From Oceanobacillus zhaokaii (lineage in GTDB: Bacteria; Bacillota; Bacilli; Bacillales; Amphibacillaceae), in the NCBI RefSeq assembly GCF_003352005.1, contig NZ_CP024848.1:2613001-2677000 (forward strand): DNA of 64,000 nucleotides, written 5' to 3'. The notes under the pieces are model-generated. The model was not told the DNA's origin and searched no databases. It saw only the letters and a program-made list of their open reading frames with translations. The first letter of the stretch is position 1; every line of letters starts with the position of its first letter. The position numbers and the translations under genes were made by a program. This document shows, piece after piece, positions 45,189 through 57,415 of this stretch.

Positions 45189-45497
45189 TTAAGATATGTT
45201 AACGAGCGCATCTCTACCGGTCATGCCAACTTCCCAGCCATAAGACTTGGACGCATCTGTAATTTTTTCTAATGGTGCATTTAATAATTCTTCAATGGTT
45301 CTTACGCCAACTGCTCGACCAGCGATTACCTTCCGTTCCATTAATTTCGGAATTTCATTAAAGATGTCGACATCCAGTGCTGCACACATAATATACCCGA
45401 TGTCATTCGAGATCATTAATAAATTCGTTTTTGGTAGCTCTACTGTAATCGCTGTGAAAAACATACCTTCAACCTCTAGGGGATTCACCGTGATCAT
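45189..45497 (-). CDS. yunC: DUF1805 protein YunC
   Basis: This 102-residue DUF1805 protein starts MITVNPLEVEGMFFTAITVEL and ends ITDASKSYGWEVGMTGRDAL. ATG 45497 follows AAAGGAGG at 11 nt; the 10-codon upstream extension overlaps this site. Cytoplasmic, function unknown. Its place next to yunD and yunB matches B. subtilis. Confidence 0.9.
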   Translation of the reverse strand: MITVNPLEVEGMFFTAITVELPKTNLLMISNDIGYIMCAALDVDIFNEIPKLMERKVIAGRAVGVRTIEELLNAPLEKITDASKSYGWEVGMTGRDALVNIS

Positions 45498-45580
45498 GAG
45501 TAAAAATGCCTCCTTTGCAAGATACACTATATCTGTATGCAGGAGGCCCGCAGATTGTCACTCAAGTGAATTCACAAGCT

Positions 45581-46981
45581 TCACATTGCAAATTTATTCT
45601 TTAATGTCACTGCTAATAAGTCGCGTAAGAATTCAGGTAGAAAATAGTGTTTCGTTTCAGATCTTGCAATTTCCGGCAGTAATCGTCCAAATGTAAAGGT
45701 ATCAGCAGTTGCAACAGTATATGTCTTTTCCATATCAAATGGAATGCCACCATCAAATACTGCATCTACTACATATTCTTCACCATTATCATGAAAGTCG
45801 GTTTCAACCTGTATTCCCGAAAACATCATCCTGCCAATGACTTCACCACGGAAACCAAATCCTTTTAGTTTTAATTCCATGAAATCCTTCGTAAATGCCG
45901 CTCGTATCACTTCTAATAATTCATTACCACGAAGCTCAACTACTACTGGATTGATTGGATGTGGACATATACGGTGCACATCCCCATATGTAATATCTCC
46001 TGCTGGTAGTTGGTCGAGAAGCAATCCCGCATTCAACATTGCACAATCGGCCATCGTCCAGTCTTTTAATGTATTCGTTAATTCCTTCACAATTGCAGTA
46101 TCCTGGAACCACTTTACTTCAATTGGCTCTTTAAGATGTACTATCGGCTTCCCTAATTGTTGGTCCGCCTTCATTTGCATCTGGAATAATGTTTGCTCCG
46201 TCATTAAATCCTTAGGTACCTCCGTAATATCTGTTGCATAAGCTTCTTTCTGCACAAGAAACCGCTTTTCATGATCCCAAGTCAAAATAACTTCACCTAT
46301 AAAGAGGCTGTGCTTCCCTGCTGCAGTTATCAATGTTTGATTAATATTTTCACCTGTTCGAAGCAGATGATGGGTATGCCCGCCGATAATCAGATCAATA
46401 TCCTCATATCTTCTAGCGATTTCCTGGTCCTCACTAATGCCAAGATGGGATAATAGAATGATAATATCTGTTGATTGCTTTAACACTTTCACATAACTAT
46501 CCAGTGCCTCGTATTGAGGAGAAACATGCCAATTTAATAAATCATAATAGTCATTAAATGGAGCGGTTAACCCTATTACACCTATTTTCACACCACTATC
46601 CGTTTCAATTATTCGATTTCGTTTTAGCCAATCAGGTTCCTGCTGGTCCATACTATGCAGATTCGAGCATACAACGTCAAAGTTTGCTTGATCATAAAGA
46701 TGATGTAGATCATCATGTGATAATGTAATTCCTTCGTTATTACCAAGTGTCACAAGGTCATACCCTAACTCATTCATAAGTTTTATATTTGCTCTGCCCA
46801 TCGATGCTTCAGATATAGGATGAACGCGATCAACATGGTCACCGATGTCAAAGATCCAATATTGATCACCATGTGTTTCCCTTGTCGATTTTGCTTCTTC
46901 CAAAAATCCAGCCACCCTTGGCCATTGTTCAAAATTGCTATGAAAATCATTTGTATAATAAATAAATAATTTCTCTTCCAT
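45581..46981 (-). CDS. yunD: Metallophosphatase / 5'-nucleotidase-like protein YunD
   Basis: This 466-residue protein has an N-terminal calcineurin-like phosphoesterase domain: YYTNDFHSNF, FDIGDHVDR, TLGNNEGI, LSHLGIS, IGGHTHHLL. The C-terminal 5'-nucleotidase substrate domain has CPHPINPVVVELRGNELLEV and FSGIQVE. No signal peptide is visible, so it acts in the cytoplasm, unlike UshA. AAGGAG precedes the ATG. It follows yunE by about 12 nt. Confidence 0.92.
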   Translation of the reverse strand: MEEKLFIYYTNDFHSNFEQWPRVAGFLEEAKSTRETHGDQYWIFDIGDHVDRVHPISEASMGRANIKLMNELGYDLVTLGNNEGITLSHDDLHHLYDQANFDVVCSNLHSMDQQEPDWLKRNRIIETDSGVKIGVIGLTAPFNDYYDLLNWHVSPQYEALDSYVKVLKQSTDIIILLSHLGISEDQEIARRYEDIDLIIGGHTHHLLRTGENINQTLITAAGKHSLFIGEVILTWDHEKRFLVQKEAYATDITEVPKDLMTEQTLFQMQMKADQQLGKPIVHLKEPIEVKWFQDTAIVKELTNTLKDWTMADCAMLNAGLLLDQLPAGDITYGDVHRICPHPINPVVVELRGNELLEVIRAAFTKDFMELKLKGFGFRGEVIGRMMFSGIQVETDFHDNGEEYVVDAVFDGGIPFDMEKTYTVATADTFTFGRLLPEIARSETKHYFLPEFLRDLLAVTLKNKFAM

Positions 46982-46993
46982 TCGTCATGCTCC

Positions 46994-47812
46994 TTATGCA
47001 AGTCCTTGAAAAACCATCCGAATACCGATAATAATTAGCAGTATACGTAATATCCACTCCAGTATTTTGCTAGGCAGTCGCTGATTTAACCATGCGCCTA
47101 ATCTGCCGCCTATCCATGCACCAGGTATAAAGAATATTGCGTACTCCCATGTAATATTCCCCAATACTAGATGTGTCGCCGAACCAGCTATACTAACAAA
47201 GAAAATCATAAACATTGAGGTCGCTGTGGCAATATGTGCTGGGACACTAAATAAAAGGATCATTGCTGGAACAATAATTGATCCGCCACCAATACCAAAT
47301 AAACCCGATAAAATCCCTACAAAGAGGGAAAGAATAATAGCGCTTAGTATTGGAATACGATAATGATAGGTTATTCCATGTAATGTAAAGGATCGCACCC
47401 CAGTTGATTCCGGATTCAATTTGAAAGCAGACCTGTCCCTTTTAATAAACATTAACAACGAAATGACAATCATTAAGATGCCAAAATAAAGCAAAAACAC
47501 ATCTGCATTAATAAATTGATTTAGCCAAGATCCAATAACCCCGCCAGGAATACTCCCAATTAGAAACAACAATCCTGTTTGGTAGTCAATCCGTTTGCCC
47601 TTTACATATGCAAGGGTAGAGGATAAACCAGTGAATATCATTGTAACCAATGATATACCAACAATTGCCTGTGGTGTTGCCCAAGAGAAAGCTTCAGAAA
47701 TACTTTGCATGAAAAATAGGCTCGGTACTAGAATAATTCCGCCACCTATTCCTGCCACAGCACCAATAAATGCTGTCATCATACCAATTAATAAACAAAT
47801 AAGAAATACCAA
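46994..47812 (-). CDS. yunE: TauE/SafE-family exporter YunE
   Basis: This 272-residue membrane protein has eight helices in two repeats, with GAVAGIGGGIILVPSLF and LSGLFGIGGGSIIVPAM, the TauE/SafE signature glycine motifs. Members export sulfite, sulfoacetate or related organosulfur anions. The TTG at 47812 follows AAGGG. It is a second TauE/SafE protein besides the one at 50.9 kb. Confidence 0.9.
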   Translation of the reverse strand: MVFLICLLIGMMTAFIGAVAGIGGGIILVPSLFFMQSISEAFSWATPQAIVGISLVTMIFTGLSSTLAYVKGKRIDYQTGLLFLIGSIPGGVIGSWLNQFINADVFLLYFGILMIVISLLMFIKRDRSAFKLNPESTGVRSFTLHGITYHYRIPILSAIILSLFVGILSGLFGIGGGSIIVPAMILLFSVPAHIATATSMFMIFFVSIAGSATHLVLGNITWEYAIFFIPGAWIGGRLGAWLNQRLPSKILEWILRILLIIIGIRMVFQGLA

Positions 47813-48131
47813 AAAGCAACCCTTCGATCAATTTTCTTATAATAATAGTAGCATTATTTGTTCGTGATTCCAATAAATTGAAACTTCTTAGAATTGGGGA
47901 TTCTGACTTATCGAAGGTTGTACTAAAAAATAGAGAGTACTTTGATTCATGTTTTTTCTAATACAAACATCTTAGTTGAATGAATTTTTAAGATAAGATA
48001 AGCTTTAATAGAAGATGTGAGTTAGTAATTGAACAAAAGAACCGTATAATATTACTGATGATAACAATAATACAAACGCTGAATATAACGTTATTCAATG
48101 TTACTATAAATGATAATGTGAGGTAGTAATA
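47813..48131. other. Divergent intergenic region between yunE and the flavin reductase
   Basis: About 320 nt of AT-rich sequence. I see no clear -35/-10 pair, riboswitch, repeat or ORF with a ribosome binding site. Confidence 0.5.
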
Positions 48132-48674
48132 ATGAAACTTGTTGGAGTATCAGGTGCGCTTGCTGGTGAAAAGACTTCATTAGCTGTTCACGATGTTTTA
48201 ATCGCAGCCAAACGTCGAGATCCATCTATAACTACGGAATTAATTGATCTAAGGGAGTATCAGGTTGAATTTTCTGTTGGGCAGCCGATAGCTCTTTATA
48301 ATGACGATACCATGAACGTCGTGAAAAAAATCATGTCCGCTGATTTCCTAGTATTTGGCACACCAATTTATCAAGCATCTATTTCAGGGGCATTAAAGAA
48401 TCTTCTAGACCTTCTTCCTGAAAATGCCTTTAAATACAAAGTAACAGGAATCATAGCAACAGGATGGACTAACAAACATTTTCTAGTGCCAGAATATCAG
48501 CTAAAGCCTGTTCTTTCTTATTTTAAAGGTTTAATCCCAACAGGAAATGTCTATATCCATAATAATTCCTTTAATGAAGAAAGTGATGAAATTATCAATC
48601 AAGAAGTGTCTGAAAGAATTGAAAGACTTGCTGAGGAAATGATTTATTTGCAAAGAGGGATTAATAATAGATAA
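48132..48674 (+). CDS. NADPH-dependent FMN reductase-family flavoprotein
   Basis: This is a 180-residue flavodoxin-like reductase of the SsuE/azoreductase class. It has GVSGALAGEKTSLAVHDVL (FMN phosphate loop), FGTPIYQASISGALKNLLDLLP and TGIIATGW. Some members supply reduced FMN for alkanesulfonate use, others act on chromate or azo dyes; none is indicated by sequence alone. GAGGT precedes the ATG. A terminator follows. Confidence 0.88.
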   Translation: MKLVGVSGALAGEKTSLAVHDVLIAAKRRDPSITTELIDLREYQVEFSVGQPIALYNDDTMNVVKKIMSADFLVFGTPIYQASISGALKNLLDLLPENAFKYKVTGIIATGWTNKHFLVPEYQLKPVLSYFKGLIPTGNVYIHNNSFNEESDEIINQEVSERIERLAEEMIYLQRGINNR

Positions 48675-48739
48675 TAACTTCTGATTTTCTTATTTTAAGC
48701 AATTGAATAGAACAGTCGTGACATGGAAGATTATCGCAA

Positions 48740-48779
48740 AAAAACCTCGATGCAAAATTCTGTTTCATCGAGGTTTTTA
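48740..48779 (+). terminator. Terminator of the flavin reductase gene
   Basis: A 13-bp stem, AAAAACCTCGATG/CATCGAGGTTTTT. Confidence 0.85.
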
Positions 48780-48886
48780 ATTACTTATCAAAGTGACGTT
48801 TCGTTAGAACTAATACATCTTAAACTCAATATTAGGCGCAGAGCATATGAATAAACTTTGTCTTTATCTTAATACTTGCTAACAAC

Positions 48887-49615
48887 TTAGTTACCTTTAC
48901 TGCATGCTTTACCGAAAAGCTCAAGCAGGTTGAGCATATCGGTATCTGCAGCATACAATTCTTCCGGATGGAATTGCAGTCCAAGAATGAATTGATTCTT
49001 ATCTCTGGCTTCTACAGCTTCAATCGTCCCATCTTCTGCTGTAGCAGCTACTCTAAGCGAATCAGCCAATTCATCGATTGCCTGGTGGTGCTTACTGTTG
49101 ACCATTGCATCATTAACCCCTAGCAATTGATTTAAATGACAGTCCTCACTTATACTTATTTTATGGCTAGGCAATTTACGGCTGGTTTTCTGATTATGGG
49201 AAAAAGCACTTTCTTTTGTCTCAATGTTCTGTTTCATAGAACCGCCAAGTGCAACATTAATCACACCTAGACCACGACAGGTACCCAAAATAGGAATTCT
49301 TTTCTCTACTGCATACCTTACGAGGGGCAGCTCCATTTCGTCTCTCGCAATATTTGTTTTCTGTAATTCTTCCAAAGGTGATTCATTATAATTGGATGGA
49401 TTGATATCTTCCCCACTGGCAAAGATAATGCCATCACAAATATTAACATATTCCTTGGCAATTTCTTCATTGGCCACGGGAAGAACGATAGGTATGCCGC
49501 CTATTTCAATCACTGTTTTAACATATTGATGGTTCGTTTGAACAGATGGATTTACTTCACCTTTAATCTCTATATCAAGGATTGTACTTGTTATTCCAAT
49601 AATAGGTTTATTCAT
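48887..49615 (-). CDS. Class I glutamine amidotransferase, gamma-glutamyl-GABA hydrolase-like
   Basis: This is a 242-residue PuuD-like peptidase C26 enzyme. The nucleophile Cys lies in GTCRGLGVINVALGG, the His-Glu pair in LQFHPEELYA, and the HHQAIDEL motif is typical of the family. Members hydrolyse gamma-glutamyl amides of GABA in putrescine catabolism. No puu genes flank it, so the substrate is uncertain. The ATG at 49615 has AGGGG upstream. Confidence 0.9.
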   Translation of the reverse strand: MNKPIIGITSTILDIEIKGEVNPSVQTNHQYVKTVIEIGGIPIVLPVANEEIAKEYVNICDGIIFASGEDINPSNYNESPLEELQKTNIARDEMELPLVRYAVEKRIPILGTCRGLGVINVALGGSMKQNIETKESAFSHNQKTSRKLPSHKISISEDCHLNQLLGVNDAMVNSKHHQAIDELADSLRVAATAEDGTIEAVEARDKNQFILGLQFHPEELYAADTDMLNLLELFGKACSKGN

Positions 49616-49814
49616 CTTCAAATCCCTACCCCTTATCTGTATTCTATTTGTTTTATTCTTTTAAAATCTTTAAAAACATATTTCGTACATTTATATCAAT
49701 TTCCACTAAAACGTATTAATGAAACATATTTTCATCTTTAATAGATAAACTTATAGTCTTTTGTTGGTAAAATTAGTTAAATCAGCAAAATCAAATCATA
49801 CCAAATTATTCAAA

Positions 49815-49852
49815 AAAAACCTTGATGCATAATGAATGCATCAAGGTTTTTT
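49815..49852. terminator. Orphan terminator-like hairpin
   Basis: AAAAACCTTGATGCA/TGCATCAAGGTTTTT is a 15-bp perfect stem. No gene ends here on either strand. It resembles the hairpin at 48740. Confidence 0.65.
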
Positions 49853-50067
49853 AACTCTTCATCCAATTGAACCTTCCATCACAACTTGACTATTTTCGAT
49901 TTTCATTTAACATCATAGTAATTGACCCTTGAATTGTATCCGCACCACCTTAAATAACAGTATGTTGTACTATATTTCACTTCTTTAAGTACTGTTCAGG
50001 TCGTTTCTCTCTATCTAAAACATTATCAGAATCTAGTAAATCTATTAATAGATGGCCAGAATTTCAT

Positions 50068-50393
50068 TTGATTCTTCCTTTACCAACCTCTCTAAATATT
50101 GTAGTATGGTCTCCTCTCCCAAGAACAAGAGTTGTTAATAATCAAAGAATAGAAGATCAAGCAAGAGCTTTTGAAGCTAATGTTTTACACCAATTAAGAG
50201 ATGCTAACGGAATTATAGTTTCTGGAGAACGTGCTACAAAGGCTGTTGAGGGGGCCCAGTATATGGAGAGTTCACTAATACTTTACCATTCGATAGAACC
50301 CCTACATCAAATACAGGTGAACTTTGGGTTTACACTAGAAGGGCTAAAGATGGTAGTATCCAAGATTTGGTGAAAACAAAAGTCTATTTTTAG
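50068..50393 (+). pseudogene. Frameshifted Gmad2-domain protein remnant
   Basis: One frame reads NIVVWSPLPRTRVVNNQR, then ARAFEANVLHQLRDANG and VSGERATKAVEG, the first two thirds of a Gmad2 (immunoglobulin-like, GerMN-associated) domain. After a run of five G near 50250 the matching continuation lies in another frame: GPVYGEFTNTLPFDR, then TGELWVYTRRAKDGSIQDL, ending at TAG 50393. One extra G would restore a single domain (EGGPVYGEF). No start codon with a ribosome binding site and no signal peptide precede it. It is therefore a decayed fragment or a sequencing error in a truncated gene. Confidence 0.7.
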
Positions 50394-50471
50394 AAGAAGT
50401 ACCTCTATATTAATACGAACGAAAGACTAACAATTCAAATTAAAGAATTCATTAATTGTTTGACTAATTTT

Positions 50472-50514
50472 AGACCCCAAAACACCAGGCTTTTAACCTA
50501 GTGTTTTGGGGTCT
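50472..50514. repeat. Perfect-type palindrome without an adjacent gene end
   Basis: AGACCCCAAAACACCAGG and CCTAGTGTTTTGGGGTCT form an 18-bp stem with one mismatch and a TTTTAA-type loop. It lies 80 nt after the Gmad2 remnant and may be its terminator, although the T run is weak. Confidence 0.6.
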
Positions 50515-50899
50515 AAAAACTATAAAAGCCCTCTTTTGCGAAATCCCAGTGCATTTCTTTTTTTATGTCTTAAACCGCAAGCCAATCTCAGCTTCCCCTA
50601 GAGCAAGGATAATTTCCATTCAGCTCACAAAACTATCCCAATAGAATTAAAAGAATGGGCATAATAAAAATCTTCTAAATGTTCATTCCACCCCCTCCCC
50701 GCTGGCTCTCTATTGATAATTTTATTGTAAATTTTATAAAACTCCACAAATATAAGAGACAGATAAGAGTTTTGTGAATAAAATATTAAAAATTTGAATG
50801 CCTTATAAAAAATAGTTATGGAAATAATTTATTAACTATTTAAATTGGTTTTCACCTGAAGGATTGATAGTCGATTTAAAACTTAGATGGAGGGGAATT
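50515..50899. other. Gene-free stretch upstream of the TauE/SafE gene
   Basis: About 380 nt of AT-rich sequence. I see no convincing ORF and no clear promoter pair; it presumably holds the leader of the TauE/SafE gene. Confidence 0.45.
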
Positions 50900-51787
50900 A
50901 TGCGACAGCTACTTGTATTTTCGTTTATCGGATTTTTGGCTCAATTGATTGATGGTTCGCTTGGGATGGCTTACGGGGTGACATCCACTACATTATTACT
51001 CACCTTTGGAATCAGCCCAGCAATTGCATCTGCTTCGGTTCACTTATCGGAAGTTGTTACAACTGCTGCATCTGGTGCATCTCACATTAAATTTGGAAAT
51101 GTAGATAAAAAGATGGTTTATCGATTAATCATTCCAGGGTCCATTGGGGCTTTCCTCGGCGCTACATTTTTAAGTAATTTACCAGGTGATCTCGCTAAAC
51201 CTTATGTATCATTATTTTTATTACTGCTTGGTGCTTATGTATTAATTCGTTTTCTTTTTATTTACAATGCTAGTGAAGAGAAGAAAGAGAGCCGATTGTC
51301 CACTAAACAATCCGTTCCACTGGGCTTAATTGCAGGATTCTTTGACGCAACTGGCGGGGGAGGCTGGGGTCCAATTTCTACACCTATACTTTTAGCGAAA
51401 AAAGGAATGAGTGCACGAAAGGTAGTCGGAACCGTTGATACAAGTGAATTTGCAATTGCAGTTTCAGCAACTTTAGGATTCTTCATCTCCCTTGGATGGA
51501 ATGCAGTAATTTGGCCATGGGTTATCGCCCTAATGATTGGCGGTGTAATTGCTGCACCAATCGCAGCGTGGTTAGTTCGAATATTCCCAGCACAATTAAT
51601 GGGTGTACTTGTCGGTGGATTTATTATATTAACCAATGCAAGAACAATCCTTACTACTTGGGTTGAAAATGAAGCATTATATCCAATTTTTTATAGTGTC
51701 ATTTTCATTGTTTGGGTACTAGCAATTACCTATTCAGTGGTCAAGATTAAAAGAACCAAAGTTCAAGAAAAACAAAAGGATTCTTAA
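50900..51787 (+). CDS. TauE/SafE-family sulfite or sulfonate exporter
   Basis: This 295-residue membrane protein has eight helices with LAQLIDGSLGMAYGVTSTT, GFFDATGGGGWGPISTPIL and RKVVGTVDTSEFAIAVS. GGAGGGG lies 4 nt before the ATG at 50900; a 12-codon upstream extension is not supported. A LysR regulator follows 130 nt downstream in the same direction, which fits sulfur-responsive control. Confidence 0.9.
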   Translation: MRQLLVFSFIGFLAQLIDGSLGMAYGVTSTTLLLTFGISPAIASASVHLSEVVTTAASGASHIKFGNVDKKMVYRLIIPGSIGAFLGATFLSNLPGDLAKPYVSLFLLLLGAYVLIRFLFIYNASEEKKESRLSTKQSVPLGLIAGFFDATGGGGWGPISTPILLAKKGMSARKVVGTVDTSEFAIAVSATLGFFISLGWNAVIWPWVIALMIGGVIAAPIAAWLVRIFPAQLMGVLVGGFIILTNARTILTTWVENEALYPIFYSVIFIVWVLAITYSVVKIKRTKVQEKQKDS

Positions 51788-51920
51788 ATAGGATGCTCGA
51801 TTCTTTATCAAAAGCAAGTGTAATGAATCAAATTTATTATTACTGGATTTCTTGACTTTCAAATGCTTCAACCCTAATCTGCTATAATAATCATTGGATC
51901 TGCTAAAAAAGGATGATTCT

Positions 51921-52811
51921 ATGAATATTGACAGCTTAAAAATGTTTTGCTTAGTAATTGAAGAAGGTAGTATCAGTCAAGCAGCGCGGTTAAACAATGT
52001 CTCGCAACCAGCTGTGACAAAACAGATTCATCAGATGGAAAATATATATGGAACATTATTATTTGATCGTATAAATGGGAAATTAAAGTTAACAGAAGCA
52101 GGTCATGCTCTCTATCCTTATGCAAAGGAAATTGTAAAGGAATTTTCCCGTTCCAAAGAAACCGTTCAACAAGTTATAGGAAACAATGAGCAGAAACTTA
52201 GCTTAGGAGCTTCCCTAACCATTGGAGAGTACCTCCTCCCTGAGTTATTAGGGAAATTTAAAACGGAATACCCTAATATGAATCTTTTATTAAATATTGG
52301 TAACACCCCCTCCATATTAGAGAAGCTCGAAAATGATGTAATTGATATCGCTCTCGTAGAAGGGGCTGTTGATAATAATAGCTTCCAAACAATAAAATTT
52401 GCGGACGATGAATTAATCTTTATTTGTCCATATAATCACCCTTGGAAACAGCGCATGAATATTGAACTTCAAGATTTAATTAAGGAACATCTGATTTGGC
52501 GCGAGTCTACATCAGGAACACGGGTGATTATCGAAAAGGCGCTTGAGAGATATGGCGTCCTTGACAAAATCGAGAGCTATATGGAGTTAGGAAGTACTCA
52601 AGCCATTAAGAGTGCCGTTGAAGCTGGATTAGGAATTAGTATTTTACCAAGAATCACGGTCGCAAAAGAATTAAAACACAATGAGCTTTGTGAGGTAAAA
52701 ATTCAGGATTTTAAATTAGATAGAGATTTATGGTTAGTACTAAAACCAACAAGGTTTAGCAGGGACAATGTAGAAAAATTTAAAAATTTTATTTTATCTA
52801 CGGATGGTTGA
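51921..52811 (+). CDS. LysR-family transcriptional regulator, CysL-like
   Basis: This 296-residue LTTR has an N-terminal winged helix-turn-helix (MFCLVIEEGSISQAARLNNVSQPAVTKQIHQME) and a periplasmic-binding-like effector domain with LSLGASLTIGEYLLPELL and WRESTSGTR, the latter typical of CysL/YeiE-type regulators. ATG 51921 follows AAAGGATG. The adjacent exporter is the likely target; the effector is not readable. Confidence 0.9.
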   Translation: MNIDSLKMFCLVIEEGSISQAARLNNVSQPAVTKQIHQMENIYGTLLFDRINGKLKLTEAGHALYPYAKEIVKEFSRSKETVQQVIGNNEQKLSLGASLTIGEYLLPELLGKFKTEYPNMNLLLNIGNTPSILEKLENDVIDIALVEGAVDNNSFQTIKFADDELIFICPYNHPWKQRMNIELQDLIKEHLIWRESTSGTRVIIEKALERYGVLDKIESYMELGSTQAIKSAVEAGLGISILPRITVAKELKHNELCEVKIQDFKLDRDLWLVLKPTRFSRDNVEKFKNFILSTDG

Positions 52812-52853
52812 GAAAGTCTCTAATTACTGCATTAAATTTTAAGGAAGGTAATA

Positions 52854-52910
52854 AATGGACCATACAATATCAGCTTCTTCGGCTACTATTATTGTATGGT
52901 CCATTATTCG
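52854..52910 (+). terminator. Terminator of the LysR gene
   Basis: A 16-bp stem, AATGGACCATACAATA/TATTGTATGGTCCATT, with a second stem in the loop. Confidence 0.75.
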
Positions 52911-52936
52911 TTATACCTATAAAATAATCTAATATT

Positions 52937-52967
52937 AAACCCTTGCCAAAAACATTGGCAAGGGTTT
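52937..52967 (-). terminator. Terminator of the suf operon
   Basis: A 13-bp perfect stem, AAACCCTTGCCAA/TTGGCAAGGGTTT, just after the sufB stop on the minus strand. Confidence 0.85.
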
Positions 52968-52975
52968 TGTGTATG

Positions 52976-54373
52976 TTATCCAATAGAGCCTTCCATTTCA
53001 AACTTAATCAGTCGATTCATTTCAACTGCGTATTCCATTGGAAGTTCTTTTGTAAATGGTTCAATGAAGCCCATTACAATCATTTCTGTAGCTTCTTGTT
53101 CAGATAAACCTCTACTCATCAAGTAGAATAATTGCTCTTCTGATACTTTAGAAACTTTCGCTTCATGCTCCAAAGAAATATTATCATTGTAAATTTCATT
53201 ATATGGAATTGTATCCGATGTTGATTCATTATCTAGAATCAGTGTATCACACTCGATATTAGAGCGAGATCCATCAGCTTTACGTCCGAAATGTACTAAT
53301 CCACGATATGAAACCTTTCCACCTTGCTTGGAGAACGATTTGGAAACAATCGATGAAGATGTGTTTGGTGCTAAATGATACATCTTAGCTCCTGCATCTT
53401 GCACTTGTCCGCGCCCAGCTATCGCGATTGAAATTGTGTTTCCACGTGCACCTTCACCTCTTAAATGAATGGCCGGGTATTTCATTGTAAGTTTAGAACC
53501 AATGTTTCCATCAATCCATTCCATCGTACCATTTGCATCAACTACCGCACGTTTTGTTACTAGATTATACACGTTGTTTGCCCAGTTTTGAATCGTTGTA
53601 TAACGGCAATAGCCATCTTTCTTAACAATGATTTCTACAACCGCACTATGAAGTGAGTTTGTAGTATAAACTGGTGCCGTACAGCCTTCAACATAATGGA
53701 CAGATGCACCCTCATCAACAATAATTAGGGTTCTCTCGAACTGTCCCATGTTTTCTGAGTTAATTCGGAAATATGCTTGAAGTGGTGAAGTTGCCTTCAC
53801 ACCTTTTGGTATATAAATGAATGAACCGCCAGACCAGACAGCCGAGTTTAATGCAGAGAATTTATTATCTGAATACGGAATAACGGTTCCGAAGTATTCT
53901 TTAACAAGTTCTTCATGCTCTTGTAATGCAGTATCTGTATCCAAAAAGATGATTCCCATTTCTTCGAGGTCTTCTTTAAGACTATGGTAAACTACTTCCG
54001 ATTCATATTGTGCTGAAACACCAGCTAAATATTTTTGCTCGGCTTCAGGTATACCTAATTTATCAAATGTTTGTTTGATTTCATCTGGTACTTCATCCCA
54101 AGTTTTCCCTTGTCTTTCCGATGGTTTTACATAGTATACAATTTCATCGAAATCTAATCCTTCAAGGTCTCCACCCCATTGTGGCATTGGTCGGTCGTAG
54201 AAATGCTGTAATGATTTCAAGCGATAATCCAACATCCATTGAGGTTCATTTTTCATTTTGGAAATTTCTTCCACTACTTTACGAGTCAGCCCTCTTTCTG
54301 TACGAAAGACGGAAACATCACGGTCACGAAACCCATACTGATATTCTTCTATTTCTGGTACATTCTTTGCCAT
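52976..54373 (-). CDS. sufB: Fe-S cluster assembly scaffold SufB
   Basis: This 465-residue beta-helix protein of the SufBCD scaffold assembles Fe-S clusters with SufC ATPase and SufD. It has [18 protein letters not shown], the VEGCTAP stretch with Cys, [25 protein letters not shown] and the C-terminal [25 protein letters not shown]. Last gene of the operon; GGGAGG precedes the ATG. Confidence 0.97.
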   Translation of the reverse strand: MAKNVPEIEEYQYGFRDRDVSVFRTERGLTRKVVEEISKMKNEPQWMLDYRLKSLQHFYDRPMPQWGGDLEGLDFDEIVYYVKPSERQGKTWDEVPDEIKQTFDKLGIPEAEQKYLAGVSAQYESEVVYHSLKEDLEEMGIIFLDTDTALQEHEELVKEYFGTVIPYSDNKFSALNSAVWSGGSFIYIPKGVKATSPLQAYFRINSENMGQFERTLIIVDEGASVHYVEGCTAPVYTTNSLHSAVVEIIVKKDGYCRYTTIQNWANNVYNLVTKRAVVDANGTMEWIDGNIGSKLTMKYPAIHLRGEGARGNTISIAIAGRGQVQDAGAKMYHLAPNTSSSIVSKSFSKQGGKVSYRGLVHFGRKADGSRSNIECDTLILDNESTSDTIPYNEIYNDNISLEHEAKVSKVSEEQLFYLMSRGLSEQEATEMIVMGFIEPFTKELPMEYAVEMNRLIKFEMEGSIG

Positions 54374-54443
54374 TAATAAAACCTCCCTTAGGTATTTACA
54401 TCTGAAGCGAACGATACCCCGTTCTTCTTCCGATTATCTTACC

Positions 54444-57398
<2,955 letters not shown>

Positions 57399-57415
57399 AT
57401 TACCCCTCCTAACAC

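Noticed and set aside
50068..50373. The 101-codon ORF read as an intact gene
   Set aside because: The frame leaves the domain match after the G run and the natural continuation is in another frame; it has no proper start. Listed as a pseudogene instead.
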